A DNA stretch of 64,000 bases from Flavonifractor sp. An112 (GTDB taxonomy: Bacteria > Bacillota > Clostridia > Oscillospirales > Oscillospiraceae), in NCBI RefSeq assembly GCF_002161085.1, contig NZ_NFLU01000004.1, forward strand, positions 179,984-243,983. Direction: 5' to 3'. Position numbers and translations under genes: made by a program. This document shows, one piece after another, positions 1 through 7,232 of the stretch (its first letter is position 1; each line of letters opens with the position of its first letter). The notes beneath the pieces are model-generated. The model did no database searches. It worked only from the letters and a program-made list of their open reading frames with translations, and had not been told where the DNA came from.

Positions 1-777
1 TTCTTTGACCCGGACCGGCCCATCCTCTTTGCGGACATTACATACAGCTTTTATCCCGTCTATGCCGACCTGTACGGCCTGACCTACCGGGAGGTGCCGC
101 TGGACGAGAATTTTGCTCTGCCTCTGGAGTCTTTCCTGGAGCCCAACGGCGGCGTAGTGATTGCCAATCCCAACGCCCCCACCGGACGGGAGCTGTCCCT
201 GTGCGGCATCCGGGCGGTGCTGGAGGCCAACCCCGATGCTGTGGTGGTGGTGGACGAGGCCTATGTGGACTTCGGCGCCCACTCCGCCGTGGAGCTCATT
301 GACCGATACCCCAACCTGGTGGTGGTGCAGACCATGTCCAAATCCCGGTCCCTGGCCGGACTGCGGGTGGGCTTTGCCATGGGCAACGAGGAGCTGATCG
401 CCGCCCTCAACTGCGTGAAGAACTCCTTTAACTCCTATACCCTGGATCGCCTGGCCCTGGCGGGAGCCGAGGGGGCCCTGCGGGACCGGGATTATCTGCG
501 GGCCACCTCTATGAAGATCCAGAACACCCGGGAGTGTACTGCCGCCCACCTGAAGAAGCTGGGCTTTATTGTTACCGACTCCGCCGCCAATTTCCTCTTT
601 GTCTCCCATCCCGATGTGCCCGCCAAGACCCTGCTGGACGGCCTGCGGGAGCGGGGTATTCTGGTGCGCTGGTGGAACAAGCCCCGCATCAGCAACTACC
701 TGCGGATCACCATCGGCACCGACGAGGAGATGAAAGCCCTGCGCGCCGCTATGGCGGAACTGGTGGGGGGAAACTGA
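1..777 (+). CDS. hisC: Histidinol-phosphate aminotransferase, C-terminal part
   Basis: Class II PLP-dependent aminotransferase that converts imidazole-acetol phosphate and glutamate to histidinol phosphate in histidine synthesis. The frame is open to base 1, so the N-terminus lies outside the window. Visible family features are the ANPNAPTG motif, the VVDEAYVDF aspartate block and the PLP-binding lysine in MSKSRSLAGLRVG (Lys codon 340-342), with the usual C-terminal Arg region near RITIG. No other his gene is in view. The stop is 2 bp before the next gene, so the two are probably co-transcribed. Confidence 0.9.
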   Translation, partial: FFDPDRPILFADITYSFYPVYADLYGLTYREVPLDENFALPLESFLEPNGGVVIANPNAPTGRELSLCGIRAVLEANPDAVVVVDEAYVDFGAHSAVELIDRYPNLVVVQTMSKSRSLAGLRVGFAMGNEELIAALNCVKNSFNSYTLDRLALAGAEGALRDRDYLRATSMKIQNTRECTAAHLKKLGFIVTDSAANFLFVSHPDVPAKTLLDGLRERGILVRWWNKPRISNYLRITIGTDEEMKALRAAMAELVGGN

Positions 778-779
778 CC

Positions 780-1121
780 ATGGATGAGAATCACCTGCAT
801 ATTTTGTGGACCAACGCCGACCCTACTGTCTTTGACAAGATGGTGCTGATGTACGCTGTCAACAGCCTGGTCCGGGGCTGGTGGGAGAAGGTGACCGTCA
901 TTATCTGGGGAGACACGGCGGCCCTGGCCGCCCATGACCCGGCGGTGCGGGAGCGCATCACCCTGGCCATGGAGCAGGGGGTGGCCTTCTCGGCCTGCGT
1001 CACCTGCGCCCGGGAGCTGGGAGTGGAGCAGGAGCTGCGGGATATGGGCCTGGAGGTGATCCCCTGGGGTCCGCCCCTCACCGAGCTTATCAAGAGCCGG
1101 GCGCCCCTGCTCACCATCTGA
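780..1121 (+). CDS. DsrE-like small protein
   Basis: A 113-residue soluble protein resembling the DsrE/DsrF-like fold: it opens with LHILWTNADP, followed by a mid-protein VTVIIWGD strand, FSACVTCARELG and a C-terminal EVIPWG strand. Family members include sulfur-relay proteins and many of unknown function. The cysteine pair CVTC could be redox or sulfur-carrying, which is inference. The ATG starts 2 bp after the hisC stop, so translation may be coupled. It is followed by a strong terminator. Specific role unknown. Confidence 0.75.
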   Translation: MDENHLHILWTNADPTVFDKMVLMYAVNSLVRGWWEKVTVIIWGDTAALAAHDPAVRERITLAMEQGVAFSACVTCARELGVEQELRDMGLEVIPWGPPLTELIKSRAPLLTI

Positions 1122-1140
1122 TTCCATCAAATCCTGTCAT

Positions 1141-1184
1141 AAAATGGCCCGCCGCGGAGTGTAAATCCGCGGCGGGCCATTTTT
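1141..1184 (+). terminator. Intrinsic terminator after the hisC/DsrE unit
   Basis: GGCCCGCCGCGG pairs with CCGCGGCGGGCC around a 9-base loop, with A-rich sequence before and five T after. It closes the first transcription unit. Confidence 0.9.
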
Positions 1185-1200
1185 GCGCCCTGTCCCCAAT

Positions 1201-1233
1201 CTGACCTTTTTTATGGAGACAGGCAGGTATAAT
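1201..1233 (+). promoter_or_regulatory. Possible spoIIGA promoter with long spacer
   Basis: TATAAT at 1228-1233 sits about 30 bp before the spoIIGA start. The only -35-like hexamer, CTGACC at 1201-1206, is 21 bp away. The Bacillus subtilis spoIIG promoter is known for a similarly over-long spacer activated by Spo0A. I see no clean 0A box, so this is tentative. Confidence 0.35.
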
Positions 1234-1263
1234 AATGCCTGCACGCTGGAAGGGGGGAGGGGC

Positions 1264-2112
1264 ATGAGGGTGGTCTATCTGGACCAGGTGTTTCTGCTGA
1301 ACTTTGTGGTGGACTATCTGCTGCTGCTGGCCGCCGGCCGGCTGGCGGGGGAGGTGCTTCGCCGGGGCCGTCTGGCCCTGGGGGCCGCCCTGGGAGCCAT
1401 CTACGCCGGGGCGGTGTTTCTGCCGGGGCTGGGCTTTCTGGTCCACCCCCTGTGCAAGGTGGGGGCGGGGGTAGCCACGGTGCTGGTGGGCTACGGCGGC
1501 AGCCGACGGCTGCTGCGGGCATGCCTGGTGTTCTTTGTGGTGTCCGCTGCCTTTGGCGGAGGTATCTTTGCCCTTCAGATGCTGGGCAGCCGCAGCCTTA
1601 CTATGGCCAATGGGGTGTTGGCATCTCCCCTTGACCTGAAGCTGGTACTGCTGTCGGCGGCGGGGTGCTATGGGCTTGTTACCCTGCTCTTTCAGCGTGC
1701 CGCCCGCCACAGCTCCCGGCGGGAGCTGGCCCCGGCAGTCGTGGAACTGGGGGGACGACGGGCGGTCCTCACCGCATTGGTGGATACGGGCAACACGCTT
1801 ACCGACCCGGCCACCGGCAGGCCGGTATTGGTGGCAGAGGGGGAGAAGGTAAAGGCCCTGTTTCCGCCGGGGACCGCCCCCTGTCAGGCGGAGCTCCGCG
1901 ACCCTTCCGCTGCTCTGGAGCGGCTGAGCAACGCAGGCCTGCGGTGCCGGCTGTTATCCTATCAGGCCGTGGGGGTAGAGTGTGGGCTGCTGCTGGCCCT
2001 GCGAAGTGACAAGGTAAAGGTGGGCGGGGAGGACTACGGTCCTCTGTTGGTGGCGCTGTCGCCCACCGGGCTCACCGACGGGGGCGGCTACTGCGCCCTC
2101 ATCGGAGCATAA
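1264..2112 (+). CDS. spoIIGA: Sigma-E processing peptidase SpoIIGA
   Basis: Membrane aspartic protease that cleaves pro-sigma-E in the mother cell after polar septation. The 282-residue protein has about five hydrophobic segments in its first half (YLDQVFLLNFVVDYLLLLA onward) and a cytoplasmic second half with the catalytic motif DTGN at about residues 174-177, inside TALVDTGNTLTDPATG. The ATG at 1264 follows an AAGGGGGGAGG ribosome site; upstream in-frame codons lack one. It ends directly before sigE, the conserved gene pair of endospore formers. The sigG gene that often follows sigE is absent here. Confidence 0.93.
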   Translation: MRVVYLDQVFLLNFVVDYLLLLAAGRLAGEVLRRGRLALGAALGAIYAGAVFLPGLGFLVHPLCKVGAGVATVLVGYGGSRRLLRACLVFFVVSAAFGGGIFALQMLGSRSLTMANGVLASPLDLKLVLLSAAGCYGLVTLLFQRAARHSSRRELAPAVVELGGRRAVLTALVDTGNTLTDPATGRPVLVAEGEKVKALFPPGTAPCQAELRDPSAALERLSNAGLRCRLLSYQAVGVECGLLLALRSDKVKVGGEDYGPLLVALSPTGLTDGGGYCALIGA

Positions 2113-2124
2113 AGGAGGATGGCT

Positions 2125-2847
2125 ATGAAGAGCTGGAAGACGCGCTGGTATGGGCGCATACAAAAGCTGCTGGCGCGGCTGGGGCTGAGGCTGCCGGGCA
2201 AAATCATGTACATCGGGGGGAGCGACACCCTGCCGCCCCCACTGTCCCGGGATGAGGAGGCGGAACTCATCCGCCGCCTGGATGAGGGGGACGAGGGGGT
2301 GAAATCCCAGCTTATCGAGCGCAACCTGCGGCTGGTGGTGTATATCGCCCGCCGGTTTGAAAATACGGGGGTAGGTATTGAGGACCTCATCTCCATCGGC
2401 ACCATCGGGCTCATCAAGGCCATCAACACCTACCAGCCTGCCAAAAACATCAAATTGGCTACTTATGCCTCCCGATGTATCGAAAATGAGATTTTGATGC
2501 ATCTGCGCAAGACCACCAATCTGAAAAGCGAGGTATCCTTTGACGAGCCGCTAAATACCGACTGGGACGGCAACGAACTGCTGCTCTCCGACATTCTGGG
2601 CACTGACAGCGATCTGGTGATGAAACCCATCGAGGAGGATGTGGACCGCAAGCTGCTCTCCGACGCTCTGGAGCGGCTGGAGGAGCGGGAGCGGCATATC
2701 ATCACGCTTCGCTTCGGCCTGGACGGCAAGCCGGAGCGCACCCAGAAGGAGGTAGCCGACAGCCTGGGCATCTCACAGTCCTACATCTCCCGGCTGGAAA
2801 AGCGGATCATCGCCCGGCTCAAGCGGGAGATTTTACGGCTGATGTGA
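2125..2847 (+). CDS. sigE: RNA polymerase sporulation sigma factor SigE
   Basis: Mother-cell sigma factor made as an inactive precursor and activated by SpoIIGA. The protein has an N-terminal pro-sequence of about 30 residues ([20 protein letters not shown] onward), region 2 ([20 protein letters not shown] and the core-binding [10 protein letters not shown]), and region 4 with the helix-turn-helix around [21 protein letters not shown] place the start at 2125 because AGGAGG (2113-2118) is 6 bp upstream; the ATG at 2119 overlaps that site. It runs 12 bp behind spoIIGA as an operon. Confidence 0.93.
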   Translation: MKSWKTRWYGRIQKLLARLGLRLPGKIMYIGGSDTLPPPLSRDEEAELIRRLDEGDEGVKSQLIERNLRLVVYIARRFENTGVGIEDLISIGTIGLIKAINTYQPAKNIKLATYASRCIENEILMHLRKTTNLKSEVSFDEPLNTDWDGNELLLSDILGTDSDLVMKPIEEDVDRKLLSDALERLEERERHIITLRFGLDGKPERTQKEVADSLGISQSYISRLEKRIIARLKREILRLM

Positions 2848-2856
2848 CCAGCCGCC

Positions 2857-2885
2857 TTGACAAACCGCAGGAAAGGGTATAATAT
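2857..2885 (+). promoter_or_regulatory. Promoter of the marR gene
   Basis: A perfect TTGACA at 2857-2862 is followed by a TATAATAT run; TAATAT at 2880-2885 gives a 17 bp spacer, and TATAAT at 2878 gives 15. The downstream edge touches the GTAACTAGTTAC palindrome, so a bound repressor would cover the start of transcription. Confidence 0.75.
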
Positions 2886-2897
2886 GTAACTAGTTAC
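2886..2897. promoter_or_regulatory. MarR operator candidate, site 1
   Basis: Perfect 12 bp palindrome GTAACTAGTTAC between the marR promoter and start codon. The same core recurs upstream of the MATE gene at 3446-3457. Read in opposite orientation, the two sites match over 18 bp (AAATAAGTAACTAGTTAC). Confidence 0.75.
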
Positions 2898-2918
2898 TTA
2901 TTTGGATGAGGTGGAAGC

Positions 2919-3359
2919 ATGACGGGAAGGATGCCCTTTGGCCTGAAGATCGCAGTCATCAGCCGGGAATTCCGCAGGCGGATGGATGAGAAGGCAGCTG
3001 ACATGGGTCTGACCTGGGCCCAGCTGCGGGTACTGGGATCGGTGAGCCGTCTGGAGGCGGCCGGGAAAGAGGAGATCCACCAAAACGACCTGGAGCACAT
3101 TGAGCACGTGACCCATCCAGCCATGACCAAGATGCTCCAGCGGCTGGAGAGCAAGGGCCTGGTTCGGTGCGTGCCCAGTGAGAAGGACCGGCGATATAAG
3201 AAAATTACCTGTACCGAGCGCTCTGCGGGAATCCATGAGACCATTCTGGAGCAGGACAGGGAGGTATTGGAGGAGCTGTGCCGGGATTTTACGCCCCAGC
3301 AAAAGGAAATGCTGGGGGAGGCCATTGATCTGATCTTGAGCAACATCGATCTGGAGTGA
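2919..3359 (+). CDS. MarR family transcriptional regulator
   Basis: A 146-residue winged-helix repressor-type protein. The DNA-binding region spans about residues 45-110, with ALEHIEHVTHPAMT-like recognition helix text (NDLEHIEHVTHPAMTKMLQR) and the wing LVRCVPSEKDRRYKKI; the DRR signature is typical of MarR proteins. Helices at both ends would form the dimer interface. It sits upstream of a MATE exporter, and both genes carry the same palindrome, so the likely role is drug- or metabolite-responsive repression of the exporter and of itself. The inducer is unknown. Confidence 0.88.
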   Translation: MTGRMPFGLKIAVISREFRRRMDEKAADMGLTWAQLRVLGSVSRLEAAGKEEIHQNDLEHIEHVTHPAMTKMLQRLESKGLVRCVPSEKDRRYKKITCTERSAGIHETILEQDREVLEELCRDFTPQQKEMLGEAIDLILSNIDLE

Positions 3360-3386
3360 CCCTTTCCGTCAGAAAAAGTGAATTCC

Positions 3387-3433
3387 CAGGCAGTGTGCTG
3401 AGGAGATAACTCAAGCGCGCTGCCTGCTTTTTT
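3387..3433 (+). terminator. Terminator between marR and the MATE gene
   Basis: CAGGCAGTGTGCT pairs with AGCGCGCTGCCTG (13 bp, two G-U pairs), with an inner TGAG/CTCA extension, followed by a T-run. It separates the regulator from its presumed target, which therefore needs its own promoter. Confidence 0.8.
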
Positions 3434-3445
3434 ATCGCTAAATAA

Positions 3446-3457
3446 GTAACTAGTTAC
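3446..3457. promoter_or_regulatory. MarR operator candidate, site 2
   Basis: Second copy of the palindrome GTAACTAGTTAC, 21 bp before the MATE start codon and just upstream of its ribosome site. See site 1 at 2886-2897. Confidence 0.75.
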
Positions 3458-3478
3458 CTAAAAGGAGTGCAAGTCAAG

Positions 3479-4882
3479 ATGGAAAAAGAAGTACCAGAGC
3501 GCGAGAGTCCCTTTGCCACGGAGCCCATTGGCCGGTTGATCCTGAAATTTGCCGTTCCCAGCGTCATTGCCCTGCTGGTCAATTCCCTGTACAACATCGT
3601 GGACCAGATCTTCATCGGCTGGGGCGTGGGCTACCTGGGCAACGGCGCCACCAATGTGGTGTTTCCCATCACCATCATTGCCCTGGCACTGGCTATGATG
3701 ATCGGCAACGGCGGCGCAGCCTTTCTGAGCCTGAAGCTGGGTGAGGGCAAGGTGGACGTGGCCAAGAAGGGCGTGGGCAACGCGGTTGCCCTGGTGACCG
3801 TGGTCAGCATCGTCCTGGCTGTGGTGTTCCTGCTGTTCATCGACCCGATCCTGACCCTCTTCGGCGCAACCGACCTGCTGCGGTCTCTGGCCTTGGAGTA
3901 TGGCTTCATCATTGGCCTCGGTCTGCCTTTTATGATGATATCAGCCGCCATCAATTCCATGATCCGTGCGGATGGCAGCCCCAAATACGCCATGTTTTCC
4001 ATGATCATCGGTGCGGTCCTCAACGTGATTCTGGACCCGGTCTTTATCTTTGTTTTTCATATGGGGGTACAGGGTGCTGCCATCGCTACGGTGATCGGGC
4101 AGGTGGCCTCCTTTGTGGTGTCGGCGGTCTATCTGCCCCGGTTCAAGACCGTCCATCCTGATGCCGCCTCCTTCCGCCTGAACGGCCGGACCTGCGGCAA
4201 TATCCTTACCTTCGGCCTGAGCAGCTTTATCACCCAGTTTGCCATCACCATTGTTATGGCGCTGACCAATAACCTGCTGGCGGTTTATGGTGCTACCTCT
4301 GTTTATGGTGCAGAGATCCCTCTGACCGCCACCGGTATTGTGATGAAGGTCAACCAGATCATGATTGCTATTCTGCTGGGCATCGCCACCGGTACCCAGC
4401 CAATCATCGGTTTCAACTACGGTGCCAAAAACTTCAAGCGGGTGAAAAAAGCCCTGGAAATTTCCCTCATCGCCTCTGAGGTGGTGTCCATCGTAGCCTT
4501 TTTGATTTTCCAGTTCGCGCCCATGAGCGTAGTCATGCTGTTTGGCTCCGAGGAGGGGCTTTATAACGAGTTTGCTGTAAAGGCCTTCCGCATTTTCCTG
4601 ATGCTCTGCCCCCTTACCGGGTTCCAGACGGTGGCGGCAGTCTATCTCCAGGCGGTAGGCAAGCCTGTTAAATCCTCCATTCTCTCCCTGGCCCGTCAGA
4701 TCATTTTCTTTGTGCCCGCGGCTTTGATCCTGCCCCTGTTCCTGGGGGTGGAAGGGGTGCTGTGGACCGGCCCTGTAGCCGACGGCCTGGCCTTCCTGCT
4801 CTCTCTGGGCCTGCTGATCCATGAGCACAGCCACCTGAAGCGGGAGCACCGGCTGCAATCCGAAGCGCCTGAGATCGCATAA
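3479..4882 (+). CDS. MATE family efflux transporter
   Basis: A 467-residue multidrug and toxic compound extrusion protein with about 12 hydrophobic segments, a normal family length. It opens with the N-terminal IGRLILKFAVPSVIALLVNS block and repeats the fold after the midpoint (GRTCGNILTFGLSSFITQF). NLLAVYGA and GTQPIIGFNYGAKNF are typical of NorM/DinF-type members. It probably exports cationic compounds using a Na+ or H+ gradient. The start at 3479 is chosen because the GTG at 3467 overlaps the AAAGGAG site. It is probably controlled by the upstream MarR protein. Confidence 0.9.
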   Translation: MEKEVPERESPFATEPIGRLILKFAVPSVIALLVNSLYNIVDQIFIGWGVGYLGNGATNVVFPITIIALALAMMIGNGGAAFLSLKLGEGKVDVAKKGVGNAVALVTVVSIVLAVVFLLFIDPILTLFGATDLLRSLALEYGFIIGLGLPFMMISAAINSMIRADGSPKYAMFSMIIGAVLNVILDPVFIFVFHMGVQGAAIATVIGQVASFVVSAVYLPRFKTVHPDAASFRLNGRTCGNILTFGLSSFITQFAITIVMALTNNLLAVYGATSVYGAEIPLTATGIVMKVNQIMIAILLGIATGTQPIIGFNYGAKNFKRVKKALEISLIASEVVSIVAFLIFQFAPMSVVMLFGSEEGLYNEFAVKAFRIFLMLCPLTGFQTVAAVYLQAVGKPVKSSILSLARQIIFFVPAALILPLFLGVEGVLWTGPVADGLAFLLSLGLLIHEHSHLKREHRLQSEAPEIA

Positions 4883-4899
4883 AAAGGAGTGGATCAATC

Positions 4900-5478
4900 A
4901 TGAAAAAACGGATCATCACCATCAGCCGTGAATTTGGCAGCGGCGGCCGTACCATTGGCAAAAAGGTGGCCGAGGCTCTGGGCATTGCCTGCTATGACAG
5001 TGAGCTGATTGAGAAGATTGCGGCGGAGAGTGGTTTTCACAAAAATTATATCAAGGAGGCGGGGGAGTATGCCCCCGGCGGGATACTGGCCTCCGCCTTT
5101 GCCCACGGTACCGCGGGCCCCACCAACGAGGACTATATCTGGAAGATCCAGTGCAGGATCATCATCGAACTGGCGGAGAAGGAATCCTGCATCATTGTGG
5201 GCCGGTGTGCCGACTATATCCTTCGGGACAAGGCCGACTGCCTGCGGGTATTTATCCACGCGGATATGGCCTTCCAGGCCAAACGGATCGTGGAGGTGTA
5301 CGGTGAGCGGGAGGCCTCTCCGGAGCAGCGGCTGAAAGAGAAGGATAAGCGCCGGGCGGCCTACCACCGGTTCTATACCGATATGAAGTGGGGCCACGCC
5401 CAGAACTATGACCTTACCCTCAACAGCGGAACCCTGGGCATCGACCGCTGTGCGGAGCTGATCCGGCAGCTCTACTGA
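4900..5478 (+). CDS. Cytidylate kinase-like family protein
   Basis: A 192-residue P-loop protein of the cytidylate-kinase-like (AAA_26 type) family. It begins KKRIITISREFGSGGRTIG, whose glycine-rich stretch is the phosphate-binding loop, then has GIACYDSELIEKIA and CIIVGRCADYIL, followed by the lid region KEKDKRRAAYHRFYTD. True CMP kinases are related, but these proteins are common extra copies in Clostridia and their substrate is not settled. It lies 17 bp behind the MATE gene with its own AAAAGGAG site, so it is probably co-transcribed. Confidence 0.85.
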   Translation: MKKRIITISREFGSGGRTIGKKVAEALGIACYDSELIEKIAAESGFHKNYIKEAGEYAPGGILASAFAHGTAGPTNEDYIWKIQCRIIIELAEKESCIIVGRCADYILRDKADCLRVFIHADMAFQAKRIVEVYGEREASPEQRLKEKDKRRAAYHRFYTDMKWGHAQNYDLTLNSGTLGIDRCAELIRQLY

Positions 5479-5489
5479 GTAATTGCAGC

Positions 5490-5519
5490 AAAAAAGACCG
5501 CCAACGGCGGTCTTTTTTG
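5490..5519. terminator. Bidirectional terminator
   Basis: AAAAAAGACCGCC AAC GGCGGTCTTTTTT is a symmetrical hairpin with A and T tails. It serves the kinase-like gene on the plus strand and the 58-residue gene on the minus strand. Confidence 0.9.
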
Positions 5520-5530
5520 CTGTTTTTGGC

Positions 5531-5707
5531 TTAAAAGCCCATGGTGTCGGCCAGATCATCCTTCATCTGGTCCATCTTCCGGGTGGCCTTTTTGGCCATG
5601 CGGCGCATTTTGGGATTCTGCATCCCCTTGGCGGCTACCGCCATGCCCATAGCGGCCCCGGCCAGAATGCCAAGGCCCATGCCGCCTAAAAAGGTGTGAT
5701 TAGTCAT
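5531..5707 (-). CDS. Small glycine/methionine-rich protein, 58 aa
   Basis: A short reading frame starting MTNHTFLGGMGLGILAGAAM, with a hydrophobic glycine-rich first half (about residues 6-26) and a charged, lysine-rich second half ending KKATRKMDQMKDDLADTMGF. This resembles the shape of YtxH-like small proteins, with one membrane-compatible segment and a helical tail, but I do not recognise a family. A GGAAGGGAG ribosome site precedes the ATG, and the gene ends at a strong terminator. Expression is plausible; function unknown. Confidence 0.65.
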   Translation of the reverse strand: MTNHTFLGGMGLGILAGAAMGMAVAAKGMQNPKMRRMAKKATRKMDQMKDDLADTMGF

Positions 5708-5768
5708 TTGCTCAGCTCCCTTCCTTGGATGTCCGTATTTATTATTGCCCGGAATGCTGAAAAATCCA

Positions 5769-5797
5769 TTGCTAAAATATGCGATTCAAGTTATAAT
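5769..5797 (+). promoter_or_regulatory. Promoter of the pyrimidine operon
   Basis: TTGCTA at 5769-5774, a 17 bp spacer and a perfect TATAAT at 5792-5797. The predicted transcript start near 5804 gives a leader of about 115 bases before pyrC. Confidence 0.8.
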
Positions 5798-5806
5798 GAA
5801 GGGCGA

Positions 5807-5820
5807 AGAACAGAGTGGCT
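5807..5820 (+). promoter_or_regulatory. PyrR-binding-loop-like sequence in the pyrC leader
   Basis: AGAACAGAGTGGCT fits the published PyrR recognition pattern ARUCCNGNGAGGYU at 11 of 14 positions. The UC that should pair with GG and one loop A are missing, so binding is only a possibility. It stands just before a terminator-like hairpin. Confidence 0.35.
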
Positions 5821-5827
5821 TGCAGGA

Positions 5828-5858
5828 GGGGACGGGGGAAGGACCTGTACCCTTTTTT
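5828..5858 (+). terminator. Attenuator hairpin in the pyrC leader
   Basis: GGGGACGGG pairs with CCTGTACCC (one mismatch, one G-U) around a 7-base loop and is followed directly by six T. It lies inside the leader, downstream of the promoter and upstream of pyrC, as expected for transcription attenuation. Confidence 0.55.
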
Positions 5859-5918
5859 GCTGTGCAAATGTGGGTTTCGGCCACAGAGCCGGCCCGCGGA
5901 ACGGAAAGGAGTGATCCA

Positions 5919-7202
5919 GTGAAACTGTTGATTCGTCAGGGACGCCTGGTGGACCCTGTGGGGGGCATCGGCGGTGTCATGGATATCCTGATGGAAGACG
6001 GAAAGGTGACTGTCATCGGCAGCAACATCAATGAGCCGGGCGCTCAGATCATCGATGCGGCAGGACTGACCGTGTGCGCCGGACTGGTGGATATGCACGT
6101 CCACCTGCGGGAGCCCGGATTTGAGTACAAGGAGACCATCGAGACCGGCGCGGCAGCCGCCGCCCGGGGCGGCTTTACCTCCATCGCCTGTATGCCCAAC
6201 ACCAGGCCCACGGTGGACTGCCCCGAGCAGGTGGACTTTGTCCGCAGAAAGGCGGCGGAGGCCTGCGGGGTCCATGTCTGGCCCATCGGCTCGGTGTCCA
6301 AGGGACAGCGAGGCCAGGAACTCACCGATTTTGAGGCTCTGAAAGGTGCGGGAGTAGTGGCCCTGTCCGACGACGGTGTGCCCATCCAGAACGCCAACCT
6401 GATGCGGGACGGCCTCATTATGGCCCACCGGCAGGATCTCACCATCCTGTCCCACTGTGAGGACGCGGATATGGTGAAAAACTACGCCGTCAACGAGGGA
6501 CGGGTATCCCGCCAGCTGCGGCTGAACGGACGGCCCGCCATCGCCGAGGAGTTGATGGTAGCCCGGGATGCCATGCTGGCCGAGGAGACCGGCGCGGCGG
6601 TCCACATCTGCCACATCTCCACCGCAAAATCGGTGGCCATTGTCCGGCGGTACAAGCGCAAGGGCGTACAGATCACCTGTGAGACCTGCCCCCAGTATTT
6701 CTCCCTCACCGAGGATGAGATTTTGGCCCAGGGCACCATGGCCCGTGTCAACCCGCCTCTGCGGACCTGGTCCGATGTGGAGGCAATCATCGAGGGCCTG
6801 AAGGACGGCACCATCGACGCCATCGCTACCGATCACGCCCCCCACTCCGCCGAGGAGAAGGCCCGGCCCCTCACCGAGGCCCCTAGCGGCATGGTGGGCC
6901 TGGAGACTGCCCTGGGCGTTACCCTGACCTATCTGTACCACACTGGGGAGCTGCCCCTGTCCGATATTCTGCGGAAAATGACCATCAATCCTGCCTGCAT
7001 CCTCCGTCTGCCCACCAAGGGCCGGCTGGCCATCGGCGCTGATGCCGACGTGGTTATCTTCGACCCGGATGAGGTGTGGACGGTGGACCCGGAGCAGTTT
7101 GCCTCCAAGGGCCGCAACACCCCCTTCGCCGGCAAGGAGCTGAAGGGAAAGATCAAGTACACCATCGTGGGCGGAAAGATCATTTATCAGGATGAGAAAT
7201 AA
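5919..7202 (+). CDS. pyrC: Dihydroorotase
   Basis: Zinc amidohydrolase that closes carbamoyl-aspartate to dihydroorotate, step three of UMP synthesis. The 427-residue length is usual for the bacterial class. Metal ligands are visible in DMHVHLREPGFEYKETIETG, with later histidines in ILSHCED and HICHIST and the catalytic Asp in IATDHAPHS. I choose the GTG at 5919 because GGAAAGGAG is 7 bp upstream and the protein then begins KLLIRQGRLVDP; longer in-frame extensions run into the promoter. First gene of the pyr operon. Confidence 0.93.
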   Translation: MKLLIRQGRLVDPVGGIGGVMDILMEDGKVTVIGSNINEPGAQIIDAAGLTVCAGLVDMHVHLREPGFEYKETIETGAAAAARGGFTSIACMPNTRPTVDCPEQVDFVRRKAAEACGVHVWPIGSVSKGQRGQELTDFEALKGAGVVALSDDGVPIQNANLMRDGLIMAHRQDLTILSHCEDADMVKNYAVNEGRVSRQLRLNGRPAIAEELMVARDAMLAEETGAAVHICHISTAKSVAIVRRYKRKGVQITCETCPQYFSLTEDEILAQGTMARVNPPLRTWSDVEAIIEGLKDGTIDAIATDHAPHSAEEKARPLTEAPSGMVGLETALGVTLTYLYHTGELPLSDILRKMTINPACILRLPTKGRLAIGADADVVIFDPDEVWTVDPEQFASKGRNTPFAGKELKGKIKYTIVGGKIIYQDEK

Positions 7203-7232
7203 GAGATTTTAAGAGATAAAGGAGAATGAACT

